64,000 nt of DNA, taken from Antennarius striatus. Lineage: Eukaryota; Chordata; Actinopteri; Lophiiformes; Antennariidae. The position numbers and the translations under genes are program-made. Under the pieces are notes generated by a model. The model saw nothing but the letters and a program-made list of their open reading frames with translations. It ran no database searches and was not told where the DNA came from. Of this stretch, positions 46,249 through 60,345 are shown piece by piece; position 1 is the first letter of the stretch, and each line of letters starts with the position of its first letter. The DNA lies in the NCBI RefSeq assembly GCF_040054535.1, contig NC_090783.1, positions 1,509,501 to 1,573,500 of the forward strand, read 5' to 3'.

Positions 46249-48054
46249 AAAAACAAGTTCTTTCAAAACAAAAGGGAATTTGTTAAAAATGGCGTTGCTG
46301 CTTTGGGGGTACGACGTAGGATTGTTAGATATCAGTCAGAACCAGAACCAGAACTGGATGTGACGTCTGTTTACGTCCAGATGAGCTGAACCCGTTGTCT
46401 GTCTGTCTGGACTTGCACGAACCGACGGGGGAATTCACTGCCGTCCGGCCGGGGGCCACGCTTTGCTAACTGACAGCTGTGCTTAATGAGCGCCAGGAGG
46501 CCCCCGGTGGGGCTCGGGATCCCGCAGGTGATCATCAGTCAGTAATCAGGCCCCCGGGGGGGGGGCAGAGATAAGGGATGACAAGCAGTGACAAGTGAAG
46601 TGTGCTTGACTGGAGAGATAACGCTGATGGCAGGAAGACCAGCAGATTGAAGTTTAGGGCGAACAAAGCCAGTTAAAGCCTGGAACATTCTGCCTCTGGG
46701 GCCCGTCAGCTTCAGGTGTTTCAGGTAAATTAAGAAGTGGAAGCAGATCCCAGAGGGAGGGGGGGAAACCAACAATGAAGTCAGACGCTTCAAAGTGGAA
46801 AGTTGGAGTAATTTTAACTTCAACTCAGGCTTTCTTTTTAAAAGCTTTTATGAAAATGACAAACGAAAACAAGTCCTCCTTTTTTTTCACGCTTAATCCT
46901 GGTAGTCAAACGACGTCTAAGCCTTAAAGATCCACGCAGAAAAGACGTTAGAACCACTGGAGGACACGGAACTTCACAGGGAGGATTACACATATTTACT
47001 CAAGCGCTCTGACGGGGAAGGATGGGGAAACGTGGCGTGTTTCTGCTGCCCGCTGGCACACCTGTGTGGAGCGGCGTTCAGGTGACAGCCTTATTCCCAA
47101 CTGTTGACAGACGGGATGAGCTCAGCGTCAAAGGAATGGTTCAAACTCACGCACCCTTCACGTCTTTTTAAGGAGACGGCTGGATCAACCGGTGTCACCA
47201 AAACTCGTGAAACCACATGTGAGCGCCTACCAGCCCAGACTGGCCAACGGCTCGACGCCTGGAACTCACGGTTCAATAAATATGAGTGGAAAATGGTAGA
47301 TTTGAAGTTTTTGTTTGATTGTATTGGTCACATGATGCAGACAATCTAAGAAACAAATGCCGATGATGCAGACAGGAAGTCCAAGAATCACTTCCTGTAT
47401 GCCGCGAAGAAAGCCTTTGCAATGTTTGGTGTTGAAGGCAGAAGAGCACACGGTATTGTTTTTAATGATCTCCACACCGACACTGGATCTGCATGTGCTG
47501 TGACCTCTGACCTCTGGCTTCCATTTGGGCAAAGGTATTCTTGATGATGCAACAGAAGAAACGGATCAGAGTCAAAGCAAAGAGAAAGACCAACGCGGAC
47601 CCAAAAGTGGAGATCCAGAGAGAGACGAGACGACGCAAGGGTGGAGTACGAGACAATCAGAGACAGGTGGAACATGGAGGCGGAGCCAATCAGAGACAAG
47701 TGGAACATGGAGGAGGAGCCAATCAGCTGGAAACAATGACCGACTCTCATTAGACAAGGAATACAAGGAATCACAGGGACAACTGAGATGGAGAACCCGA
47801 CCATCCAGCCTCCTCATCCTCATATAGACTTTGGACACAGTTGTCACCTCCCAGTCTAGACAACAGTTGTCACCACCCAGGTGTTAACTGCTGGGGAGTT
47901 GGGCGAAGCTGCAGGACGTCCGGCTTCAGGCTAGAGTTTGTTCAGGAATGAACCGGTGGATGGGAAAGTTGTCCAAGTTTGACGGGAGTTGTAAAGTAAA
48001 GACATTTTTGTGCGCTTAGGATTAACGGACTTTCTTGTACATTCTTGTGCACAC

Positions 48055-48092
48055 AAACACACTCACTCACACACACACACACACATACACAC
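48055..48092. repeat. Short (CA)n microsatellite
   Basis: CA units with TCACTCA and ATA interruptions. Confidence 0.85.
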
Positions 48093-51000
48093 TGCTTTAG
48101 AGAGTTGTTTAGCTGCTCCTATTGGGAAGGTAACCAAGATATCCCACTTCAGGGAGATCTGGGGGTGTGGACGTTGAGGTAAAGTTTTTACCCCAAACTC
48201 ATTTTGCTTTTCTTTTTCCTACATGAGAATGAAGTCATCCCCCCATAGACCGACTCTCTAACTCGATTTACGAGCCTACTCTCTCCTCCTTCTTTACTGT
48301 CCCTCCTTGCTCCTCCACCTCCCCCACACAAGCCCTCCAAATCCTCCCTCACCCCCTTTTTCCCTAAAGTAGTAATCCTGGAAATCTGTACTGGTTGGTT
48401 TGCGGAGATCAAGGCTCCATTATGTGGTGATTCCTCTAACTTTGTCACATTCGGTCGAAGAGGACGACCCACGAGGGGGGTGGGGCGTCAAGTTTAGGAC
48501 AAGATCGCCCAGTTTGTTCGAGATCTTGCTCATTTGAACCCAATTTCATTTCAAGGTCTTTCATTTGGAGGTGCATCCTATCCGGATCTGCATACGATAC
48601 TAAGTGAGGTGCCAAAAGTGGCATAGATGGATATTACTGGAGTACGAATCTCTTCGTATCTCTGGTCACAAGTCAAATTGTGCATAAATGGATTCAATCT
48701 TGGGCTACCACCTGTTAAACCACCAAATTTCTGTTCGTCCCTCTCAGTTTACCTCTCCTACCGTCCAGTCAGTCCATCTCTCCCCCTTTCTCTACCTTCG
48801 TCTTGTCAGAGGGAGGACAGAGGTTTACGTGAGTCTTTTATTTGGCCTCACTGTGAAGGATGGCTGCAGCATGTTGTGGGTAACCTAATCCAGCTGTTTC
48901 GTCAACGTAGCGTCTATGTGTGCGTGTCTGCTGGTGTGAACATGTGCAGGAATGTGTGTGTCGGGTCGGTCTGCAGGTCTCGGGTTCCTGTTGGCCTGTT
49001 TCGCGTCATTTTGACAACGTATCGGCGCTCGAAGCTGAGGATGTACAGCGAAGACTCGCCGGCAGAGCGCCGTCACGTCGTCCCATTTGATGGTGAAATT
49101 CTAAAACGGTAAAGACAGCTGGTTTTGTAATCCCACTAATGTGAATCTGCTCGTGTTTTGACTGCTGAGGTTAACATGGTGCGTGGCAGATTCTTGGCTT
49201 CCTGATACGTTCGTACGGAACTCCAGATGAGGGCAAAAACGTTCAAAGAGAGGCCAGGACGCAAAGGAAGCTCAAGCAGATTGAACTTAAAGTTACTTCT
49301 CTCGCTTGTGTTTTGACTTTTCATCCAAGTGTTTTCCTTTAACTCAACTGTTTTGACAGGAAGTCAAAATTCAATGCAGGACGCCAACGGCGAACGTGTG
49401 AAGTCCAAAAATCTGCTGTATACGTGTCTGCTCTTATTTCTCGGAACGATGATTGTCAATACTCATTTCATACAAAAACATCAACCATCAAATGAAACTG
49501 ATATCTATATATAGTTAACCACAAAACAGCAAAACGGGTCATTGGTTAATTAGAAAATTAGCAATGGAATTACATGCATTTCTGCTGCACTTGTAATTGA
49601 TGAGAACTTTTTGGGGAGCAAAGGGTTAACAGCATCTGAAGAAGGAGACGCGTTTCAGGTTGAGAAATGCTTCACTGACAGTCTTATGAGCAACACAAAA
49701 CTAAACCGCTGTGAAATGAGCATCTTTTATGGGAGGAGGTCGGAGGTCAGGTGCGGAGCGGCGGCCCTGGAGCGTGGAGAAATCAATTTAAACAGGTTAG
49801 CTTTGGGTCGACGCTATCTGTCATTTAAACACCTTTAAAGCAATAAAGGGCAACGCTTATTTAAACTGTGTTGTTCTATAAACGGGAACTAAATGATGCA
49901 GGAGACTCCGACTGACGCATGAACCTCCTTCGTCACAGCGATTAGTGTTTTAGGGTTTGGTTTTCTAAGTTCTTGTTCCATGTTGTGTTCCAGAGTCTCT
50001 CTGGAAACTTAAAAAACCAACCAGAAACAAACAATCGGCGTGCTTCCCGTCATTGTTTTGCCTCTTTTTTACAACCTATTTGTTCCCATTTGTAGTTGCG
50101 TTCAAAATGACAAAGGAAAGCATCGGAAACATGCTGAAAACAAACCCGTTAATTAAACTGCGGTCTTTCAGCTTATTGTCTGGTCTGTCATTTGATTGAG
50201 GGAGTAGGATTGCCTGTTTTGATAGTATCTGTTTTACATTAGCTGGTGTTTAAAGACCAAACATGGTTAAATCTTCTGTTTGCCATCAGAATGTCAGCTC
50301 TCTTTCTGTCCCTGCTTTCATTCCTTTCCCTCACCTCCCTTCGTACTAAATAAAGAGAGACTTTGAGGGAATATTGCAAATTCCTCCCGAGCCGACAAGC
50401 TCTGACCGCATATGTTATGAGGAGACGGAGGGCAGAAAGGGAAAGAAGGCGAGCTCCTGACTTTAATAACTTGGCTTTCTCCTAAACGGAGTTTTGAAAA
50501 GGGCAAGAGAGTAAAAGTTAACCAACACAAAACAGATCAGAAGGAAGAGGAGATGGTGAGTAAGACCAACACTGGTGACGAAGATTGAGCCTGAACATTG
50601 AGCATAAACTAGAAACATGTATGGACATCCCATCCCATGGTAGAGATGTTCAACAAACCAATGTGATCCACCTTTTATTATGTCATTAATTTATTCCTTC
50701 AGAGTTTGTGCTTCACTTGTTATTGTTTGACTGTTGTCATGGCCACTCCATCATGGGTCATGGGACTCCATCTGGTCCAGAGTTAAAGGTCTCGTTCTCC
50801 AGACTCAATCCTGTGATACTTTGGAATCATTTTTGTGGACCGCACAGCTGCACTCATCTCTATATCGTTTTGGGGTGTGTTCCATTCAGTGTGACGCTTC
50901 CAGTCCGCTGGACAGGAATGGGATAGTGTTCTATTTCTACAACATGATGGAGGGAAACACCGACCTCACCTCCGTTATGAGAAAACTGTTGAACAGGATG

Positions 51001-51637
51001 ATAAAGGAAATTAAAGGAATCCTGGGCAGATCCAGACATTTTTACCTTTTCTTTAATTTCTAAGGGAATCATTCATGAAATATCGGAAATGTTTTCAGAA
51101 TTGGTCTTCATGTTCCAAAACAAATAAAAATCCAGACCCACCAGATGGAACTTTATTTTTCTTAGTGTGTTGTTTGCACCGTGGAAACCGATAGAGGGTG
51201 AATCTGATTTTGGATTGAATTGAAGGAGGCTGTTGGGCTGACTGAGTAATATATATAACATACACATGTGATGCCTGTGTCTTTTCAAAAATAAACGTGT
51301 GTTTATATGTGGTAGCTGTGTTCTGCAGCTGAATTACTGCAGATGGGGTTTCACGGGCGAAGGACCGTGTCATAAACACTTGGAAGAGGCTGAGTGGGTT
51401 TCTCACTTACCCCAGAAGGGTCAGCCTGGGTGGGCTGTGTGAACCTGTCGCCTCGGCCTGTGGGTCCTGGTCCCTGGGGTGTCTGGATGTGAAAGACAAA
51501 AACCAGTAAATCGCCTTTGATGCAGCCGCCAGTGCTTCAGAAATTAGATTGAGAACATGACGTCTTACATGCTTCATAAACCTACTAGACAGTCTTCACT
51601 TCGTCTCCTGAATCTTCAGTGGTAATTAACTCAAACT

Positions 51638-51674
51638 TCTTCCTGTTTTTCAGAGTTCTGGTCCTGACCAAACC
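51638..51674 (+). promoter_or_regulatory. vasn: Splice acceptor and short 5' UTR of VASN coding exon
   Basis: TCTTCCTGTTTTTCAG ends at 51653; the exon then reads AGTTCTGGTCCTGACC to the ATG at 51675, a 21-nt leader segment. This mirrors the mammalian gene, where the whole protein is in exon 2. Confidence 0.75.
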
Positions 51675-53804
51675 ATGATGCTCTACATCCTGCTCCTCTT
51701 CCTGTCCCTTGGTCTGGCCTTATCCTCTGACTGCCCGGCTGACTGTACCTGCACGGTCCAGGATTCCATATTTTGCATCCATCGACTCTCCAGCACCGTT
51801 CCCCATGTCCCCATCACAACGCAAAATCTCTACATCTTCCAGAATGGTATCAACACCTTGTCCCAGGAGGATTTTAAAGGCTTGGGAGATCTGGAGTTGT
51901 TAGATCTGAGCCAGAACGACCTGTCAGAGATTCCAGATGGTGTGTTTGAGATGCTGTCGAAGCTGAAGAACTTAGACCTGTCCTCAAACCATATTACCCA
52001 TATTACTAGAGACAGCTTTTCTGGGTTGGTCCAGCTAGAGAGGCTGTATCTCCATTCAAACCGCATCCAGAGCATCCATTCAGAAGCTTTTGAAGGTCTA
52101 GAGATGCTACTGGAACTCAAACTCCAAGGGAACCAGCTCACCTCTTTGCCTCCACTTCATTTCCCTAGCCTTCTGCTTTTAGACCTTAGTTTCAACAACA
52201 TCCCCATCCTGAAAACCTTAGACCTCCAGACTCCCCACCTGGAGGCCCTTAAGGTGGCATCTCTGGGGCTGACATCTATAGATGAGGATCTCATAGCCTC
52301 CTTGGGGAACCTCCATGAGCTTGACATCTCAACAAACCAGTTAACTGAAGTACCTCTAGCTCTAAAGCAGGACTCCCTTAAGGGGCTGATCAAACTAAGC
52401 TTAGCTGCCAACCCATTGGCTGAGCTCAAAGTTGAGGACTTCCAGAAACTGACTGGACTTCAAGAACTGGATCTCAGTGGACTTAATCTCCAGGGCTTTC
52501 CCCAGAACTTCTTCCAGACGTTCCCTCGGTTGGTGCACCTGACAGCAGCTGAGAATCCTTTCAACTGCTTGTGTCCGTTAGCCTGGTTCCCCACCTGGCT
52601 TAAAGAGAAGGACGTGACTCTTGGGAGACCTGAGGAAACCAGATGTCACTTTCCTTTAGTTAACGCTGGCAAGAAACTTTCAGCTTTGGATCACAAAGAC
52701 TTTGGGTGTCCTTATACCACAACACTGCTGATTGGCTCACCCATTGGAAGTACTCTTGTTCCCCAGATTCCCACGACATCTCCAGACACCCCCTATACCA
52801 ATGCTATTCCTCCTCCTCTTCATCCTCAACCAAGTGAAGAAACCATCTACCCAAAAACATCTTACCCTCTCCCTGCAGAACCTCCAGTAACCCCCAGCTC
52901 CACCAGTGAGCGATTTGAGCCACACATATGCCCGCCAAACATCTGCCTAAATGGTGGTACTTGTAATTTTGACCCACTGGGTCAACTCAGCTGTGTTTGT
53001 CCTTCTGGAACCTCTGGCCTCTACTGTGAAAATGTGGAAGAGGTCGCTGAGACACCGAAACACTCAGCGACAGAAGTTTCAGTAGTTGCCCCTTTAATAC
53101 CCACTGACCTCAATGCAATCAGCTCACGAGAGGTAACATCCACATCTATCCTTCTCGACTTGCATCGCTTCATTGAGACACGACCACACATCCGTGGCAT
53201 CAGGTTGACCTACCGTAACCTCTCAGGGCCTGACCGCCGCCCCATTATCCTGAGCGTACCGGCATCATACCCAGAGTACACTTTGCGTGGTTTAAGACCC
53301 AACTGTACCTACTCAGTCTGTGCCAGCCCCCTGGGTGAGAAAATCAACTCTAGGGCCAACGGCACCGTAGAACCTGGGTCGTGTACAGAGGCTCGCACTG
53401 AAGGGCTTTCATTGACGTCCTCAGAGTCCAGGGTGGAGACCCAAAGCACAATGACGTACACCCTAATTCCAACCCTGGCTGCCCTGGCACTGGTGCTCGG
53501 GCTGGCAGTTGTAGCTGGGGCCGTCATCTGTATCCGTAAAAGGAGACAGGCCAATGCAGGAATGGAGCTTGAGCTTGGCCCAGCTGATCCCGATCCTATG
53601 GAACTGGACGGGATAAAGGTCTGCCTGGATAACGGGGAAAACGGTGCATTGCCTGACAAACAGCCTGAGATTGACCGCTGCCACAATCCTCATCCACCTG
53701 CATCCTTGCATCAAAATGGGGGGTTGGACTATGAAGTCTCCTTAATGCAAGGACATTACCCATCAAATAACAATTTATCCTCCCTAAAGCCGTCATATTT
53801 CTGA
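51675..53804 (+). CDS. vasn: Vasorin (LRR / EGF / FN3 type I membrane protein)
   Basis: Vasorin is a cell-surface and shed glycoprotein that binds TGF-beta and dampens its signalling in vascular smooth muscle and elsewhere. The 709-codon single coding exon (human VASN is 673 aa) has, in order: signal peptide about 1-18 (MMLYILLLFLSLGLALSS); LRRNT about 20-34 (CPADCTC); leucine-rich repeats about 47-290; LRRCT about 295-345 (NPFNCLCPLAW to GCP); Pro/Thr-rich linker 350-415; one EGF-like domain about 419-451 (CPPNICLNGGTC, CVCPSGTSGLYC); FN3 about 463-570; TM about 596-620 (LAALALVLGLAVVAGAVICI); RKRRQ stop-transfer; an 85-residue tail ending SSLKPSYF. The ATG at 51675 is the first after the acceptor; a second ATG follows at once (MM). 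Leading domain order and tail identify vasorin rather than other LRR proteins. Confidence 0.94.
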   Translation: MMLYILLLFLSLGLALSSDCPADCTCTVQDSIFCIHRLSSTVPHVPITTQNLYIFQNGINTLSQEDFKGLGDLELLDLSQNDLSEIPDGVFEMLSKLKNLDLSSNHITHITRDSFSGLVQLERLYLHSNRIQSIHSEAFEGLEMLLELKLQGNQLTSLPPLHFPSLLLLDLSFNNIPILKTLDLQTPHLEALKVASLGLTSIDEDLIASLGNLHELDISTNQLTEVPLALKQDSLKGLIKLSLAANPLAELKVEDFQKLTGLQELDLSGLNLQGFPQNFFQTFPRLVHLTAAENPFNCLCPLAWFPTWLKEKDVTLGRPEETRCHFPLVNAGKKLSALDHKDFGCPYTTTLLIGSPIGSTLVPQIPTTSPDTPYTNAIPPPLHPQPSEETIYPKTSYPLPAEPPVTPSSTSERFEPHICPPNICLNGGTCNFDPLGQLSCVCPSGTSGLYCENVEEVAETPKHSATEVSVVAPLIPTDLNAISSREVTSTSILLDLHRFIETRPHIRGIRLTYRNLSGPDRRPIILSVPASYPEYTLRGLRPNCTYSVCASPLGEKINSRANGTVEPGSCTEARTEGLSLTSSESRVETQSTMTYTLIPTLAALALVLGLAVVAGAVICIRKRRQANAGMELELGPADPDPMELDGIKVCLDNGENGALPDKQPEIDRCHNPHPPASLHQNGGLDYEVSLMQGHYPSNNNLSSLKPSYF

Positions 53805-54975
53805 GATGCAGTAACTCACAAAAACTTTGAAAGGTTTGTAGAAAGGTTTGCCAGCTTGGACTTGAGAGGTCCTGCTACAGCTCAAAATATCATTTTCATT
53901 CCAATTTCACATAACAACCTGGCAAAAAACGTATGTTTCTGCCCAAATGATGAGAATGTAGGGAATGTTTTGCACCACTGTGGGGCAACGACAAAGACTG
54001 TGGCATAAAGTCATCCAGCTGATGCTGACAACGGTGAAACTTAACTGCTTAAACTAAGTGCAATTAACTAGAAGGGTCTCAGACTGAAAACGGAAGTGCC
54101 TTTTTGCATTGACACGACTGTAACCGATGACTTTTTTTTTAAAGTATCTTTGTTTATATCAAAGAAACTATGTGAATGAGCTGTAATCCTGTTGCTGGAT
54201 TTGGGAGGTAGAGTTTGGACAAAGGTGTCCCAACATTTGGGCTGCAGAGCTGGAGGAAGAGACATTGCCTCAAACGGTGTCAACAGTCATGGAGATGTGT
54301 GATAGAAAGTGGAGTCCTGACCAACTCCAACCGCTCCATGGGAATTTTAAACAGAACTTGCACTGAAAGGAAATATTTCTTTGTCTTGATTTTGTCCCCG
54401 TCACAAACTGCCCCAAGACTAAGGGTCATATAAGGACATGCAATAACAGATGACTTTGAAAAGACATTATGAGATGATTAGAATGGGTTGATGATCATAA
54501 AACCTGCCTAAATTTTAGATGTTTCTGTGGAACCTCAACTTCAACTTTCTTGTCGTGCAGATTTGGGTTCTTAAGTCAACAGATCAACCATAATTCTCTC
54601 CACACATCCCGGAGCTTTTGACTCTGTGGGAGATAAATTTGCTGTGAAAAGATAAATGGACTGAGTGAAGAGCCATTTAGAATGGACTTTGCTTGCATTG
54701 TTCTTTGCTGTGACAGGAAGACTGTTATGTTAAGCCTTTGTTATAATGTTTTTGTCATGTGTTTTTGGGTATTTTTTTATTGTGCTTTTTGATGTTTATG
54801 TCCGTTTAATATTGCTGTTCTTGTTGGTAGACGAAACATTAATCGTGCTCCCTTAAGACGGTCTGTTTAAGTCATCACGGTTTATTTCCTATTTATAAGC
54901 TCGGCCGGAATTCTCAGCTCTAAAAGCAAACAACAGTAATCAAATGTCCAATAAAAAAAAAGAAGAAGATTAAAT
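53805..54975 (+). other. vasn: VASN 3' UTR (inferred)
   Basis: Unique AT-rich sequence follows the TGA. An AATAAA at 54,950-54,955 is the first strong poly(A) signal. ATTAAA near 55,960 could be an alternative distal end. Confidence 0.5.
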
Positions 54976-57580
54976 TTAAAAAATGAAATCTGTCTGTACA
55001 AGGGTTACTAAAAATATATCTGAACTGTAGCGTGTGATTCTTGGTGTCATTTCAGCCAATCTGACTAATAGTAATTCTCAAAAATCTACTTTTAAAGGTC
55101 TTTTGCCACACGAAACAACAAACACATGCTGAGAAGAGAACATTCAAATAACTTGAAGACAATTTGCCTTGAGTCAGACTTTTAGACACGAGTCTCCGGT
55201 TGGCCTCTCAGAGCGCATCGTCTCTGAGATACGGTCTAGACAATGTCTTCTCATTCTAACTCCATGTGACGCCACTCTGGTGTTTTTAGGTCAGCAAGGG
55301 TATTCGTTTATAAGTTCTAGCTAGATGGAAAATGTACAAGGTGATGCACATTCAGATCTAGTTTGAGTCTTTTTTCTTGTCCACCTTTTATGCCTTTTGT
55401 GTGTTTTTTTTGTCTTTTCCTTTCATTAGAAAGAACCTTAACTTGTCACGTATGAATAGGTTTACAGACGTGCCTTAGCAGCATTAGAGCCTTAATACAA
55501 TAATATCAGTCATGACATGCACTCTATATTCCATTGCAAAGTGAAAAAAGATGAAGAAAGATGAAATGTGATGTATTCAATGTAGTCGGGTCCTGGTTAT
55601 ATAACCGCGTGTTTGTTCAGGTGTCCGTGTGTGCCTTTCCCTTCCCGTTCGTCGGCGCTCGTGTCTGCTTTACAACTGAACCCATGCGCTACAATCCATC
55701 CGCCATCCAAAATCAACTCATCATTCTTTGGCTTCTCTGCTGTCTCCACGTTCCAGTACAAACACAGAGACAGATGCTCGTATGTCTGAAGACGAAAGTG
55801 AGGCAGGAAATGTTTGAAATACTTCGAACACGCTCGTCGAGGAGCCCCTCCCCTCTTCAGTTGTGGAACTTTTCTTTTTCTTGTTGCTTTTTGTTTCATC
55901 GGTGATGTTTCTGTGTATGTTTTTACCCTGAAAAGCAATGCCGAGGCAAAAAAGACTAGTATTAAAAAGGACTAAATGTTAAAAATGTCTGATTTCATGT
56001 CTCATGACGCTCGGTGTGGAGTTTACCCTGCTCACTTTTTCTGTGGATCTGAGGAATTTGATGCCGTTATGTCATTTCTGAGTCAAATCAAAGGATTTCC
56101 AACAACAACAGAACCTGATTGCAAAGAGTCTGCAAACCTCATCACCCTCATCTAAACCCAACCACAGCATGATGACTGTGACGTTATGGTGGTTTTGTGG
56201 ATGGAGGTAATTTTCTGCATTTTCTGCTAATCGCCAACTAAAGACGCCGTTGGAAAATGTTAGGGAGCGTACTGTTTCCTGGGCAGATGACGTGAGTTTT
56301 ACCCACGTAAAGCGCAATGAAAACAAAGCAAAACGATTCAAGTTAAGACTCAGCTTTAAATGCGTTTTTAAGTGTCCAGGACATTAAAAAAACACAGAAT
56401 TAATAAAATCTTGTAGTACCGTAATGTAACTTAAACATCTCTACCTCTGAATGAATGAATTTTCTCCTGGGGGGGGGTGTACAGGTGAAGCCCAGCTTTA
56501 ATCCACAGAGGTGTTCCACCACACTGACGTGAACGATACGCCGATGACACTTTGTTTTATATCTGACGATTCAGTTATTCCGTCCGTTTCTTCTTCTTTC
56601 TCGCCACCGTCCAACATCTCCTGTCGTTTCAGACCCTCTCCTGCATGTCATCACTTCATTCCCTTCACCTGCCTTTCCCCACTCACCTGCAGCCACTCAC
56701 CTGATCAGCCTCCACTCCAAATACCTGCCTTCGCCCTCCGGCGCTGACGGAGGTTGTGGCAGAAAGCGGAACTGCAGGACAATAGCGCGTTTGTTCATAT
56801 CACTGAATACTCGTAGATTAAACGTTCGTAGGTTGAGGACTGCCTGCACTTGTGCTTTTTTTAAAAATATTTGATCGATCTTTTTCTGTACACTCATTTG
56901 ATCTGGTTTTTACCATCCATTCCATTTGATGAACAGTTCTGAATCAGGAGAAACATGCATTCTGCTCCAAATGAGATCTTTCCATCCCATTTCTTTATTT
57001 CATTAAAGTACTAAAGTAAACATTTCATGTAGTTTAAGCGCAAAACTTCTTACATCAGCTGTTTTTATTGCGTTCTATTTTTATTGTGCAACATTAGCTT
57101 CATGAAGTCCTTCCAGATGCAGGACATTCACGGTTCCTGATCTACCAATCGTTTGGGTCGTCCAGTAGAACCATTTGAAAGCTGCTTTAATCTTCTTCAA
57201 TTTATGTTTTATACTGGATTAATCCAACAAACCCAATCAACCAATGCATGAAACTAACCCAGAATCTAACCCCGGTTTCACAGCCCATCGCCCTCATTAG
57301 CCCAGAAATGTGCTTCTCATTCGGAGATCTTTCTCCAGCGACTGCTGCTGCTCGGGTGCCGAGAGAAAAGAGTTGGAGGAAGGAAAAAGACGACCCGGGC
57401 GAGGAGTTTGATTTATTTCTCCAATCTGGTTGTAATGAACGCATCCAGGACACGCTGGAGGTGGATGGATGAAGTGAGAGCAGAAAAGAGGAGGAAGGAA
57501 AGAATGAATCCAGCTGCAGACAGATTGTTGGACTCCATAATGGCTTAAACGGACTCTGCAATACACTTACCGGCCCAGAT

Positions 57581-57582
<2 letters not shown>

Positions 57583-57617
<35 letters not shown>
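57583..57617. repeat. (TG)n microsatellite
   Basis: About 17 TG units. Confidence 0.95.
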
Positions 57618-57618
<1 letters not shown>

Positions 57619-58599
57619 ATGCATTCTGCGTTCTGTGTGTGCTGTACCTAACTCATCATATTACATCCATAAATTCCACATGCAACCCATTTGTCTTACT
57701 ATCAATGGGGACACATCTGTGTTGTATACAAGATAGAGACCAGAGCTGCTGCACGCTAAAAGCATGAAGACGCGTTTTAAAGGGTAAATCCTGGCACAAA
57801 TAGTTTAAACAGACGCTTGACAGAGTTTAAAATAATGCAGAATCACATTTTAGAGCTAATTCAAAACATGCATCCTTTTCTGAAAGGCACTTCTACTTTT
57901 TTGGCAGAGACTCTTTAAGTTTATGTGACTCATGTCTCTGTACAAAGACATCCAAAGCAAATAAACTGTATTATTAGTCCACACCGTCCGGAATGACGTC
58001 ACCATCAGCAGGAAGCATCCTCACCACAGAAATCACTGTTTCAGCTTCACGACGTGCGATGTTGTCGGAAAAATTAAAAACAATCCATCCACCTCCGCCA
58101 CCACCAGATGTTGTTTGTTTCCCTGCTGAGAATGAGTGAGAAATGGGAAACGGGCTAAAGCCTGATCCATTTCCGACTGATGTAAAGCTTTAATGTCTGA
58201 ACAGGAACAGGCTGAACGCGTATGTCACCAAAGTGTTTACATCACTGCTCCTACACAGAATTAATCCCCGAAAGAGGCGATGGGATGGAGACACAATGCA
58301 GCCGGACTTTGTTCTCTTCCCACCCCGTCTGGGTCGGGAGCTCATGTTCCTGATTCTCATAAGAGAATCTGGCTGGAAAACGCTGCAGACTCTTTTCCTC
58401 TTTGAAATGCAATACATGGTTTGATTGAATTAGCTTTAATTGCTATTCATTTGCTCCGTGGACGTGTCTTCTTACCCTACTACTAAAAAACAACAACAAA
58501 GAACCACCTGAATTTACTACTGATTAGAAACGTTGATCATTTTCCAAAAAAACAAAAAAACACAAATTTAATTATTTCAGTGTTTTGTCCTTTTCTTGT

Positions 58600-58790
58600 C
58601 CAATGATGAAATAATAATAAATAAAAAGATAAAAAAATGATAAAATAAATAATAATATAAAATATATAAAATATCATATATATATATGTATGTATGTATA
58701 TATATATACGTATATATCACACTATATATTATATTTGATATATAATATATTAAATAATAATAATAAATAATAAATAAAACTATTAGAATA
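58600..58790. repeat. AT-rich low-complexity tract
   Basis: AATAATAAATAAAA and TATATATATGTATGTATGTA patterns. Confidence 0.85.
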
Positions 58791-60104
58791 CACTAGAATG
58801 ACACCCATGAGACCAATCCTGTTAGCATCAGAGCTAACTTTTGCTTTGGCCTTGAAGCAGCAGCGGAGAAAATTTTGGAGCTCCGGTATTTTTGTGGAAC
58901 AACCATGGACGCTCGGGGGCCGGGTGGGGTCATGTTGTGATTGCAAAGAGCAGAGCGAGGGATTACGAGGGACTCGCCCCCCCCCCCCCACACACACACA
59001 CACACACACACCCCCTCACCCCCTTTTTATTTTAGGCCTTCACCGCAAAGCATAACAGAACAGACTCGTACTGCAGCGAATGACTGTGCTGCAAACGTGC
59101 ATAGAATGTGCAGGAGGCTTAAATCATGCATGAGTAATGTGGAGGGGGTGCGAGGGGGGGGTACATTCATGTGTGCAGATCTATCTGAGTGCTGACAGGG
59201 TATGTAAACTTTATCTAATGCATCCCTAACATTTAAAATAAACCCTGTGACTGATTTAAACCACTGAAAATCTAATGGCGTCCTGTGGTTGGAGGTGGGC
59301 GGAGCCAAACTGACTTATTCTTTGCTTCCTTTTATTTTTGAACTCGGTGTCAAACTTCTGCACTCAGAACTTCTTTTGATGTTCTGGAGACATCCCAGTA
59401 AGTTCACGTCGTCTTTCTGACACAAAGCTGCAGGGCTTGTTCCCCTTGACCTTTCACCTCCCTGGAGTTGACCTTTGACCCTTGGCATGGAAAATGCAAT
59501 GGCGAACCTCTTTATGTCCACTTATAGAAACAATAAGGGTGTGTTTGGAGTGTTTTACTTTAATTACCTGCTTTTCTTTCCGTCTGGTGTCTGCATTTTT
59601 TAAAATTCCAAACTCGTTGTTTGAGCCGTTCTATAGATCAAGACTTCCAGAGTTCCTACCTTTGATTTACCCCCCTCCCTTCCTCGGTCACTTCCTGCCT
59701 CTGTAAATGTCTGGTAAGCCTCTGGCTCCCCCCGTCAAGCTCAGGTCAATTCAGTAATGGAGGCGCTAATCCCAACACAGGATTATTGGTTTTATTGGCG
59801 CAAACAAGTTCTGACACGACCTGGTAGGACGAGGATCGGATATGTTCGTTTTTCATTTGGCATGTTCTTATATTTATAACAGATGAGTTTAGTCGGTAGT
59901 TATCGCCTATAAGGAGACGGTCTATCTAAACATACTGGTTCTAAAATGTAAAGCATTTGAGGTTCACGTTTCCAAACAGAGTTGAGACACGTTTATGGTC
60001 TTTCTGGGGTAACGGAGGGTAAAACTTTTAGTTTTTTCAATTAAAAATTTGAGTTTTAGATTCTTACCTACATTTCTAAGTGCATTAACCTTATTGACAC
60101 TGAC

Positions 60105-60345
60105 TCCATCTGGTCTATCTGCCACTCTCTCTCTGTCTCTTTCTCTTACCCTGTCCTTATCTTCTTTTATTTCTTTTCCACCCAACTGATCAAGGTTGAC
60201 GGCCGCCCAAAAGAGTCTGGGTCCTGTGCGGAGTTTCTTCCTCAACGAGGGAGTTTTTCCTCACCACTGTCGCCTATGGAGGGTTCAGTTGGGTTTTTTT
60301 GTCTGATTAAGCGCTATATAAATAAAACTTGATTGATTGATTGAT
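60105..60345 (+). repeat. Dispersed teleost repeat with (TTGA)n tail
   Basis: Carries GTGCGGAGTTTCTTCCTCAA, GGAGTTTTTCCTCACCACTG, AAGCGCTATATAAATAAAAC and ends in GATTGATTGATTGATT, wording familiar from a very common fish repeat. Family name not assigned. Confidence 0.7.

Noticed and set aside
45930..46266. Long Thr/Arg/Tyr repeat frames on the minus strand
   Set aside because: A 17-bp tandem unit without stops stays open in more than one frame by chance.
47525..47827. 100-codon frame with a duplicated GTWRRSQSE-type motif
   Set aside because: The duplication is a simple two-copy direct repeat (about 33 bp) in non-coding DNA; no start context or homology.
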